Shown here piece by piece: positions 1 through 7,039 of a stretch of DNA of 64,000 nt. The notes under the pieces are model-generated. The model saw only the letters and a program-made list of their open reading frames with translations, did not search any database and was not told the origin of the DNA. The DNA is from Bradyrhizobium sp. BR 10289 (GTDB lineage Bacteria; Pseudomonadota; Alphaproteobacteria; Rhizobiales; Xanthobacteraceae): NCBI RefSeq assembly GCF_019455385.1, contig NZ_JACOFR010000004.1, positions 186,001-250,000 on the forward strand, read 5' to 3'. Positions within the stretch are counted from its first letter, which is position 1; every line of letters starts with the position of its first letter. Made by a program: the position numbers and the translations under genes.

Positions 1-2
1 GC

Positions 3-308
3 GCCTTCCGCAAGTTCGTGCCGCAAGTGGGCCAGATCAGCTTCAGCGCCTCGCTCGCCGCGCAGCGCGGCCAGCATGTCAGCTACGTCACCGAGCGCGC
101 TGTGTTCGAGCTCGAGAACGGCAGCGTGACGCTCACCGAGATCGCACCGGGCGCGCGCCTCGAAGAGGACATTCTCGCCAATATGGGCTTCAAGCCGCGA
201 ATCAGCCCGCAGTTGAAAGACATGGATCCCCGAATTTTCCGCTCCGGCCCGATGGGGATCGCGCAAAGCTTCAAGGCGATGCCGGCGCGGCCGCGCAAGG
301 TCGCCTGA
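3..308 (+). CDS. Acyl-CoA:carboxylate CoA-transferase, C-terminal fragment
   Basis: This is the last ~101 residues of a protein that begins outside the window. The frame is open from base 3 and ends at the TGA at 306-308. The segment TERAVFELENGSVTLTEIAP followed by a conserved ILANMGFKP stretch is typical of the C-terminal lobe of the propionate/acetoacetate-type (YdiF/AtoDA) CoA-transferases, which move CoA between an acyl-CoA and a free carboxylate in the cytoplasm. The catalytic glutamate region is not in the window, so substrate cannot be judged. The next gene starts 10 bases downstream on the same strand, so the two are probably co-transcribed. Confidence 0.75.
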   Translation, partial: AFRKFVPQVGQISFSASLAAQRGQHVSYVTERAVFELENGSVTLTEIAPGARLEEDILANMGFKPRISPQLKDMDPRIFRSGPMGIAQSFKAMPARPRKVA

Positions 309-318
309 GGGATCACGC

Positions 319-807
319 ATGGACACGAGCGCCCCGATCAATCTCCGTTACGAGGACATCGCGCTCGGCGCGGAGTTCGAGACCGCCGTGCACACGGTGA
401 CGGAAGCCGACATCGCGACTTTCGCCGACGTCACGCGCGACCACCACCCGCTTCATATCGACGGCGCCTATGCGAAATCACGCGGCTTTCCCGCGGTGAT
501 CGGCCATGGCCTGTTCGGCCTGTCGCTGATGGAAGGATTGAAGTCGGAGCTGAAGCTGTATGAGGAGACCTCGGTCGCCTCGCTCGGCTGGGACGAGGTC
601 AAGTTCAAAGGCCCGATCGTCGCCGGCGACGCCTTGCGCGTGCGCTTCCGCTTCGTCGAGAAGCGGCCGACCAAAAACCCCGAGCGCGGCATCGTCGTCG
701 AGACGCTCGACCTGCTCAACCAGCGCGACGAGGTCGTGACCGCCGCGCGCCACATCTCGCTGATCCTCACCCGGCAGGCCGATCGCGGCGCGCCGGCGAC
801 CAGGTAA
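319..807 (+). CDS. MaoC-family hot-dog dehydratase
   Basis: A 162-residue single hot-dog-fold protein. The hydratase motif is visible near residues 38-70: DHHPLHID followed by a GHGLFGLSLMEG helix. The Asp and His of this motif are the catalytic pair in (R)-specific enoyl-CoA hydratases. The length fits a stand-alone MaoC domain. It lies 10 bases after the CoA-transferase, which suggests a small acyl-CoA catabolic operon whose upstream part is outside the window. The family also includes mesaconyl/itaconyl-type CoA hydratases, so the exact acyl-CoA is unknown. Confidence 0.8.
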   Translation: MDTSAPINLRYEDIALGAEFETAVHTVTEADIATFADVTRDHHPLHIDGAYAKSRGFPAVIGHGLFGLSLMEGLKSELKLYEETSVASLGWDEVKFKGPIVAGDALRVRFRFVEKRPTKNPERGIVVETLDLLNQRDEVVTAARHISLILTRQADRGAPATR

Positions 808-874
808 CGTAAGGAAAAAGACGTCGGACCGGAGACGGCTCAACTGCCACCCACGATTTGACAGGAGTAATTTG

Positions 875-1711
875 ATGCGATTTGCAAAAACCTTCTCCGC
901 CCTCGCCGTCCTGATCGGCCTGACGCAAGCGGCCGGCGCCCAGACCTGCACGCCAAAGGTGCCGGCATCGAGCCTGATCGAGGCGCCGAAATGGCAGATG
1001 TCGATCAACCCGACCCTGCCGCCGCAGCAATTCGTCGACGACAAGGGCGAGTTGCAGGGCCTGAATGTCGAGCTCGCGCGCGAGATCGCCAAGCGCCTCT
1101 GCGTCGAGGCTGTCTTCCTGCGTATGGACTTCCCGCCGATGATCCCGGCGCTGCGCTCCGGCCGGTTCGACACCATCAACACCGGCCTGTTCTGGACCGA
1201 GGAGCGTTCGAAGATGCTCTATCTGGTACCCTACGCACAACAGGCCATCAGCATCTACACCGATCCCTCCTCGAGCCTGAAGGTCGAAAAATTCGAGGAT
1301 CTAGCCGGTCGCGTGGTCGGCCTCGAATCCGCGACCTACATGGAGCGGAAAGCCCGCGAACTCAACGCGGCGATGGAGGCCAAGGGCCTCAAGCCGGTCG
1401 AGTTGCGCACCTTCACCACTGTCACCGCAACCTCGGCCGCGCTTCGCGCCGGCCAGCTCGAGGCTGCGCTGAACATCAACGAAACCGCGAACGAGCTCGA
1501 GAAGAAAGGCATCGCAAAGATCTGGGTGCGTGACATCGCCGGCACCGACATCACCTTTGCGTTCCGCGACAAGCTGCTCGCGCAGGCTTTCGCCGACGCC
1601 CTCACCGCGGCCCGCGCCGACGGCACCTATGACAAGCTGTTCGACAAGTTCGGAATGACCAAGCTGAAGGCCACCACGTTCGCGATCAAGGGCGATGGGC
1701 CGACGAACTGA
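875..1711 (+). CDS. Family 3 (amino-acid type) solute-binding protein
   Basis: A periplasmic binding protein of 278 residues. It has a short Sec signal peptide (about residues 1-23, ending AGAQ) and a family-3 body with the usual GLNVELAREIAKRL and GRFDTINTGLFWTEER segments. An in-frame TTG lies three bases earlier at 872, but the AGGAG at 863-867 is better spaced from the ATG at 875, so ATG is chosen. No permease or ATPase gene is adjacent, so it is an orphan component or works with a transporter elsewhere. It converges on the transporter gene at 1929 and is separated from it by an inverted-repeat element. Confidence 0.8.
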   Translation: MRFAKTFSALAVLIGLTQAAGAQTCTPKVPASSLIEAPKWQMSINPTLPPQQFVDDKGELQGLNVELAREIAKRLCVEAVFLRMDFPPMIPALRSGRFDTINTGLFWTEERSKMLYLVPYAQQAISIYTDPSSSLKVEKFEDLAGRVVGLESATYMERKARELNAAMEAKGLKPVELRTFTTVTATSAALRAGQLEAALNINETANELEKKGIAKIWVRDIAGTDITFAFRDKLLAQAFADALTAARADGTYDKLFDKFGMTKLKATTFAIKGDGPTN

Positions 1712-1755
1712 GAGGGCGCCGCCAAGGCTGCGCAACAGCGGCACTACCAATCCCG

Positions 1756-1882
1756 CCATCCTGAGGTGCGAGTGACGGGACGCAGCGCGCCCCATCGGGA
1801 GCCTCGAAGGATGCACGGCCGGGATGCACCCGGGCCGTCGCCCTTCCAGGGCCGCTGAAGAAGCGGCCACCTCAGGGTGACG
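1756..1882. repeat. Intergenic inverted-repeat element
   Basis: The left end CATCCTGAGGTG (from 1757) is mirrored by CACCTCAGGGTGA (1867-1879), and further GC-rich dyads lie between them, including GGGCC/GGCCC pairs around 1830-1850. It fills the gap between two convergent genes and could act as a bidirectional terminator. CATCCTGAGG-type palindromes are common in Bradyrhizobium intergenic DNA, which is background knowledge rather than something shown here. Confidence 0.6.
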
Positions 1883-1928
1883 GTCATCGATGGGTAGGTG
1901 GCGGCCCTTGCAGCCGGGCCAATTTGGC

Positions 1929-3260
1929 CTAGCGGAAGTTGCCCTTGGTCTCGGGAATCACGACAGCCCCGATCAAATAGATCACGAACACGCCGACGGC
2001 GAAGTAAGCCAGCGACATCGGGATCTCCGCAGGACTCCCGCTCACCAGCGAGACGAAGGTCGGCATCATGCCGCCCAGCGCGAAGCCGATGTTCCAGGAC
2101 AGGCCGGTACCGCTCGCTCGCAGCGCGGTCGGAAACCGCTCGTTCAGGAAGATCAGCACCGGCGCATAGCCGGCATTGCCGATGAAGGCAATCGCGAGCG
2201 CATAAAGCGTGATCTGCGTCGCGTCCTTGGTCCCCGCGAGATTGAGATAGCACAGCGGCAAGAGAACCGCCGCGAGGACACCGATCATCAGGAACGTCTT
2301 CTTGCGTCCGATACGGTCGCTCAGCGCGCCCACCAGCACCGCGGCGAAGAACGCCGACACGCTCGCGCCCATCAGGATCAGCGACGAGGTCTGGTTCGGG
2401 ACCGCGTTGATCACCTTCAGGAAGCTCGGCAGATAGCCTGACGACAGGTAGTAGCCGGCGCCGCCACCAAACGTGATCAGCAGGTTGACCAGCAGCACGC
2501 CGCGATACTCGCCGGAGAACACGTCCTTGACCGGTGCCTTCGACACCTTCGCCTGCTTGTTGCCTTGCTGGCGCTTGAGCTCCTTGAAGTATGGCGACTC
2601 TTCGAGGTTGCGGAAGATGAACCAGCCGAGCAACGAGCTCAGCAGCCCCGAGAAGAACATGAAGCGCCAGCCCCACACCGCAAAGGCGTCGCCGGGGAAG
2701 ACCGAGGACGTGATCAGGAAGATGAAGGATGCCAGCAGCGCGCCGATGCCGGCACCGCCACCGCCGACCAGGCCCGACATCGCACCGCGCCAATGCGGCG
2801 GCACGGATTCGGTGCCGATCGTGTGGGTGGATGCAACGACGCCGCCGACGAAGATGCCCTGCACCAGGCGAAGCACCAGGAAGATGACCGGCGCGATCAC
2901 ACCGACTTGCGCGATGGTCGGCAACAGTCCGAACGCCGCCGTGCTGAGGCCGACGCCGATGATGGCAACCAGCATGGCCTGCTTGCGGCCGTGCACGTCG
3001 GCGAAATGGCCGAACACCGCCGAGCCGAGCGGCCGCATCAGCAGCGTCACGGCGAAAGAGCCGTAAACCGCGGCGAGCGACAGCGCGGCATTGCTCGACG
3101 GAAAGAACAGCGCGCCGACGACCGGCGCCACGTAGAGCAGAATGAACAAATCGAACAGATCGAGCGCCCATCCGAGCACCGAGGCGATAATCGCACTGAC
3201 CATCTGCTTGTTATCCGCTGATGCCTCGGCACCGGCGACCGGCATATCCATCTCAGCCAT
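1929..3260 (-). CDS. MFS metabolite:H+ symporter, probable furan-acid transporter
   Basis: A 443-residue major facilitator with about 12 membrane segments. The loop 2-3 signature GHFADVHGRKQAM and the STHTIGTESVPPHWRG segment place it in the metabolite:H+ symporter group that takes up organic and aromatic acids. A strong GGGGGAGG precedes the ATG. It begins 75 bases after the hmfE-like gene on the same strand and is probably the last gene of the furoate operon, supplying its substrate. Other hmf clusters also carry MFS transporters. The substrate is inferred from context only. Confidence 0.8.
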   Translation of the reverse strand: MAEMDMPVAGAEASADNKQMVSAIIASVLGWALDLFDLFILLYVAPVVGALFFPSSNAALSLAAVYGSFAVTLLMRPLGSAVFGHFADVHGRKQAMLVAIIGVGLSTAAFGLLPTIAQVGVIAPVIFLVLRLVQGIFVGGVVASTHTIGTESVPPHWRGAMSGLVGGGGAGIGALLASFIFLITSSVFPGDAFAVWGWRFMFFSGLLSSLLGWFIFRNLEESPYFKELKRQQGNKQAKVSKAPVKDVFSGEYRGVLLVNLLITFGGGAGYYLSSGYLPSFLKVINAVPNQTSSLILMGASVSAFFAAVLVGALSDRIGRKKTFLMIGVLAAVLLPLCYLNLAGTKDATQITLYALAIAFIGNAGYAPVLIFLNERFPTALRASGTGLSWNIGFALGGMMPTFVSLVSGSPAEIPMSLAYFAVGVFVIYLIGAVVIPETKGNFR

Positions 3261-3335
3261 GTTGTTTGACCTCCCCCGTTTTGAAACAAGCCGCGGCTCG
3301 CGCCATTGCGAACCGCGGCAATCTTCGTGCGCGTC

Positions 3336-4142
3336 TCAGCGGCCGGTGAATTTCGGCGGACGCTTGGCATTGAAGGCCTCGACGCCCTCCTTGAAGTCGT
3401 CCGACTGGCGCAGGCGGCTGTAGCAATGACCTTCGAGCTCGATGGCGATCGCCAGCGTCGAATCCTCGGTGTCGTTGAGCAGCTTCTTGGCAGTGCGCTG
3501 GGCCAGCGGCGAGAAGGTGCGGAGCTCGTCGACGAGCCGGTCGGTCGCCTTCTCGAGCTCGGCATCCGGCACGCATTCGGTAGCGATGCCCCACTCATAG
3601 GCCTGCTTGGCCGAGATGCGCTTGGAGCGCATCACGATGTCCTTGGTGCGCGTGATGCCGACCATCTTCTGCAGACGGGCCGAGCCGCCGGAGCCGGGAA
3701 TCTGGCCCAGCTTCTGCTCCGGCAACGCGTATTGCGTGGTCTCCGAGGCGATGCGGAAATCGCAGGCCAGCGACAGCTCGAAGCCGACGCCGAAGCAATA
3801 GCCGCGATTGGCGACGATCACGGGCTTTGCGCAGCGCGCGGGGGCTGCGATGTTCCAGGCGAGCTTGGAGACGTGCTCCGGGCTCGCCTCCATGAAGCCG
3901 CCGATATTGCCGCCACTGGAGAAATGCTCGCCCTCGCCGCGCACGACGATGACGCGCACGCGCGGATCCTCGTCCAGCGTCTCGAAGGTCAGGCGCAGCT
4001 GATCGCGCTGCGGCATCGCCACGACATTGTAGGGCGGCCGTCCCAAAACGATGTCGGCGCGCTCATGCGCCTCGTCGATCTCGACCTTGAACCCGTCGAG
4101 TTTGGCGAGCCGGGGATCGGCGAATGTATAGGGTGACGGCAT
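3336..4142 (-). CDS. hmfE: Enoyl-CoA hydratase/isomerase family, HmfE-like (2-oxoglutaroyl-CoA hydrolase)
   Basis: A 268-residue crotonase-fold protein. The oxyanion-hole segment SSGGNIGGF is at residues 75-83. Both crotonase acidic positions are kept: E122 in GFEL and E142 in LPEQ. In 2-furoyl-CoA degradation, ring hydroxylation is followed by lactone/thioester hydrolysis to 2-oxoglutarate, and HmfE-type proteins are assigned to that late step. The gene is 29 bases downstream of the CoA ligase and in line with the Mo-hydroxylase genes, which supports this role over a generic beta-oxidation hydratase. The exact reaction is inferred from the cluster. Confidence 0.7.
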   Translation of the reverse strand: MPSPYTFADPRLAKLDGFKVEIDEAHERADIVLGRPPYNVVAMPQRDQLRLTFETLDEDPRVRVIVVRGEGEHFSSGGNIGGFMEASPEHVSKLAWNIAAPARCAKPVIVANRGYCFGVGFELSLACDFRIASETTQYALPEQKLGQIPGSGGSARLQKMVGITRTKDIVMRSKRISAKQAYEWGIATECVPDAELEKATDRLVDELRTFSPLAQRTAKKLLNDTEDSTLAIAIELEGHCYSRLRQSDDFKEGVEAFNAKRPPKFTGR

Positions 4143-4171
4143 TTGCTCTTCCTTCTGTTGATGACTGATGA

Positions 4172-5716
4172 TCAGGCCGCGTCCGATGGCGGCAGGCGTT
4201 CGGCCTCGTATTCTCCGGCGACGAGCAGTCGCCGCAGCAGCTTGCCGACCGGCGATTTGGGAATCGCGTCGACGAAGACGTAGCGGCGTGGCCGCTTGAA
4301 ATTCGCGAGGCCCGAGCTGCGGCAGAACTGCTCCAGCTCAACTTCCGACACCGCGCGGTTGCGCTTGACAAAGGCGGCGACGACCTTGCCCCATTTCTCA
4401 TCAGTGACGCCGACCACCGCGACCTCGTCCACGGCGGGATGCAGCGACAGGCAGCTCTCGATCTCGACCGGCGAGACATTCTCGCCGCCGGTGATGATCA
4501 TGTCGTCGACACGGCCGGTGACGAACAGATCGCCGTCGGGATCAATGAGGCCAGTGTCGCCGGTGAAGTACCAACCATCGCGCAAGGATTTCGCGTCCGC
4601 CTCGGGGCGGCGCCAATAGCCTTCGAACGCCTCGTCACCGGCAAGCGTGGCGATGATCTCGCCCTCCTCGCCGACTGCGGCGAGCTCGGCGACCGATTTC
4701 GCACCGATGCGTACGACCTTGACGTGCTGGTTCAGGCCCGCCTTGCCGGCCGAGCCGGGTTTTGCCGCCGCGTTCTGGTCGATCGTGAAGGTGTAGATCT
4801 CGGAGCTGCCGTAATGGTTGACGAACAACTCCGGCTTGAACGCGTCGTTCAGCTTCTTCAGCAGGCCATCGGTCATCGATGCGCCGGCGAAGCCGAGCTT
4901 GCGGACACTGGAGATGTCGGTCCTGGCAAAGGCCTCGTGATGGACGAGATCATGATAGAGCGTCGGCACCAGATAGAGGTTGCTGATCTCTTCCTTCTCG
5001 ATAAGCGCCAGCGCCTGGCGGCTGTCATAGCGTGGCAGGCAGATGAAGCTGCCGCCGATCAGCGACATCGCCAGCAGCGAGCGGACGCCCATGGTATGAT
5101 AGAGCGGCATCACGCCGAGCGTGCGCTCGCCGCGGCGATAGAGATTTTGCGCAACGTGGGCAATTGCGGCGGCGCGTTCGGCGCGGTGCCGGCGCGGCAC
5201 GCCTTTCGGGCGCGAGGTCGTGCCTGAGGTGTAGAGCATGATCGACCAGGCATCGGCGCCGACGCGCGGCGCTGCGTCAGGCGCACTGCCCTTGATCAGG
5301 TCGGCAAAGCCGATCGCCTCGCCTGGTCCGGGATCGACGGACACGCGGAGCAGCTTGCCTGCCAGCGCCGACCCCTGCACCGCCTCCGCAGAGATGTCCT
5401 GAAAGACCAGCCCGCAGGCCTCGGCGTTCTCGATGCAGTAATCGAGCTCATCGGCCTTGGCGCGCCAGTTGATGGGCGTGATCACAAGGCCTGCGAACTG
5501 GCAGGCCCAGTGCAGCGTCGCGGCTTCCCAGCGGTTCTGCAGCAGCGTGACCACGTGATCGCCGGGCTTGAGGCCGAGACGGTCGAACGATGCCACCAGC
5601 GCGGAAATCTTGTCGTACCATTGCCTGTAGGTCAGGCGGAGATCACCGTCGACCAGGGCGATTGTCTGGGGATCGCGCGCGGCGCTGGCCATGAAGCTGC
5701 TGGCGAGATCAAGCAT
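4172..5716 (-). CDS. hmfD: Acyl-CoA synthetase, probable 2-furoyl-CoA synthetase
   Basis: A 514-residue ANL-superfamily ligase. The P-loop-like YTSGTTSRPKGVP, the FTGDTGLIDPDG segment, the hinge GRVDDMIITGGENVSP and the C-terminal catalytic Lys in PKSPVGKLLRR are all present, so it should adenylate a carboxylate and transfer it to CoA. An upstream in-frame start at 5761 exists, but the ATG at 5716 gives the normal family N-terminus (MLDLASS) and overlaps the stop of the preceding subunit by 8 bases, consistent with translational coupling. Position directly after a Mo-hydroxylase and before hmfE indicates activation of 2-furoate or a similar ring acid. Confidence 0.75.
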   Translation of the reverse strand: MLDLASSFMASAARDPQTIALVDGDLRLTYRQWYDKISALVASFDRLGLKPGDHVVTLLQNRWEAATLHWACQFAGLVITPINWRAKADELDYCIENAEACGLVFQDISAEAVQGSALAGKLLRVSVDPGPGEAIGFADLIKGSAPDAAPRVGADAWSIMLYTSGTTSRPKGVPRRHRAERAAAIAHVAQNLYRRGERTLGVMPLYHTMGVRSLLAMSLIGGSFICLPRYDSRQALALIEKEEISNLYLVPTLYHDLVHHEAFARTDISSVRKLGFAGASMTDGLLKKLNDAFKPELFVNHYGSSEIYTFTIDQNAAAKPGSAGKAGLNQHVKVVRIGAKSVAELAAVGEEGEIIATLAGDEAFEGYWRRPEADAKSLRDGWYFTGDTGLIDPDGDLFVTGRVDDMIITGGENVSPVEIESCLSLHPAVDEVAVVGVTDEKWGKVVAAFVKRNRAVSEVELEQFCRSSGLANFKRPRRYVFVDAIPKSPVGKLLRRLLVAGEYEAERLPPSDAA

Positions 5717-6227
5717 TCGAGGTCTCTTTTTTGGATGAAGTGAGCTCTGCGGCTGCTTCAAGCGCCGCCTGGATGATCGGGGTGTAGCCGGTGCAGCGGC
5801 AGATATGCCCGCTGAGGAGATCGCGGATCTCCGCCTCGGACGGAGTCGGATGCCTCGAGAGATAATGGTCGAGCGACATCAGGATGCCGGCGGTGCAGAA
5901 CCCGCACTGGAGCGCGTGGTTGCGGCGAAACGCCTGCTGCAGCACGCCGAGCCGGTCGGCCGACGGCGCGAGCCCTTCGACAGTCTTCAGCTCGCAGCCG
6001 TCGACCTGTGCCGCCAGCGTCAAGCAGGACCGCGTCAGCATCCCGTCGACGACGACGGTGCAGGCGCCGCAGACGCCGTGCTCGCAGCCGACATGCGTGC
6101 CGGTCGCCCCCAGCTGATGGCGCAGGAAATCGGAGAGCAGCATGCGCGGCTCAGCCTCGTCCTCGACAGGCTTGCCGTTCAGCGAGAACCGCACGGCATG
6201 GCGCTGATCTGCCTTGAGCCGGGTCAT
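5709..6227 (-). CDS. hmfC: 2-furoyl-CoA dehydrogenase-type 2Fe-2S subunit
   Basis: A 172-residue small subunit of a xanthine-oxidase-family molybdenum hydroxylase. The plant-type 2Fe-2S ligands are C48, C53, C56 and C68. The second cluster ligands are C108, C111, C143 and C145 (CGFC and CRC motifs). The frame is open further upstream, but the ATG at 6227 gives the right N-terminus and overlaps the TGA of the FAD subunit by four bases. The protein carries electrons from the molybdenum site in the large subunit to FAD in the medium subunit. Confidence 0.85.
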   Translation of the reverse strand: MTRLKADQRHAVRFSLNGKPVEDEAEPRMLLSDFLRHQLGATGTHVGCEHGVCGACTVVVDGMLTRSCLTLAAQVDGCELKTVEGLAPSADRLGVLQQAFRRNHALQCGFCTAGILMSLDHYLSRHPTPSEAEIRDLLSGHICRCTGYTPIIQAALEAAAELTSSKKETSNA

Positions 6228-7039
6228 TGCAGCACCTCGCCGATCAGGTCGCGGCCGATCATGCGCACGAGATCTCGACGGTAGCGCGCGGTGGCGTGGA
6301 CATCGTCGCGGGCACCAAGCTCCCAGGCGAAGGCATTCAGCGCATCGTCGAGCGCGGTACCCTCGAGCTCCGGCCAGTCGCGCGCGATCGGCACGTCCGC
6401 GACGCCGCCGACGGCGAGCCGTACGCCGGCCTGCGTCTTCATCGCGGCGCAGGCGACGATCGCAAAATCGCCGTGACGGCGTGCGACCTCGCGGAAGGCG
6501 ACGCGCGCTCCCTTGACGACAGGCAGCGAGATGCCCTCGATCAGCTCGTCCTCGGCGCGCGCCGTCAGCATCATGCCGGCGAAGAAGTCCTTGGCGGCAA
6601 TGCGGCGGCGGCGTCTGGTGTTGCGCAAGAACACCTCGCCGCCGAGCGCGACCAGCGCCAGCGGCATCTCGGCGCTGGGATCGGCATGCGCGAGCGAGCC
6701 GCAGATCGTGCCGCGGCTGCGCGTCTGCATGTGCCCGACCCAGGGCAGCGCCAGCGACACCAGCGGCAGTGCCTCGGCGAGTTCGGGCCATGCGAGCAGA
6801 TCGGCCTGGCGCGCGCCGGCGCCGATGATCACGGTATCTCCCTTCCGCTCGATCTGGCGGAGTTCCTCGAGGCGCATGATGTCGATCAGCAATTTTGGCT
6901 TGGCCAGGCGCATGTTGAGCATCGCCATCAGCGACTGCCCGCCGGCGAGAATGCGCGCATCACCGCCTTGTTGCGCCAGGCCCTCGAGAACCTCACCCAC
7001 GCTCCCGGCACGGAGATAGTCGAACGTGGGCGGCTTCAT
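6224..7039 (-). CDS. hmfB: 2-furoyl-CoA dehydrogenase-type FAD subunit
   Basis: A 271-residue medium subunit. The two FAD-pyrophosphate motifs of the CoxM/HcrB family are clear: AGGQSLMAMLNMR near residue 33 and TRSRGTICGSLAHADP near residue 106. It overlaps the large-subunit stop and the small-subunit start by four bases on either side (ATGA), so the three subunits are made from one coupled message. It should pass electrons from the 2Fe-2S subunit to the external acceptor. Confidence 0.85.
   Translation of the reverse strand: MKPPTFDYLRAGSVGEVLEGLAQQGGDARILAGGQSLMAMLNMRLAKPKLLIDIMRLEELRQIERKGDTVIIGAGARQADLLAWPELAEALPLVSLALPWVGHMQTRSRGTICGSLAHADPSAEMPLALVALGGEVFLRNTRRRRRIAAKDFFAGMMLTARAEDELIEGISLPVVKGARVAFREVARRHGDFAIVACAAMKTQAGVRLAVGGVADVPIARDWPELEGTALDDALNAFAWELGARDDVHATARYRRDLVRMIGRDLIGEVLQ

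Noticed and set aside
856..861. TTGACA as a -35 box before the gene at 875
   Set aside because: It lies only about 14 bases from the ATG and overlaps the ribosome-binding region, leaving no room for a -10 box.
1744..3171. A 475-codon open frame on the minus strand
   Set aside because: It overlaps the MFS gene in another frame. Only the MFS frame gives membrane segments and family motifs.
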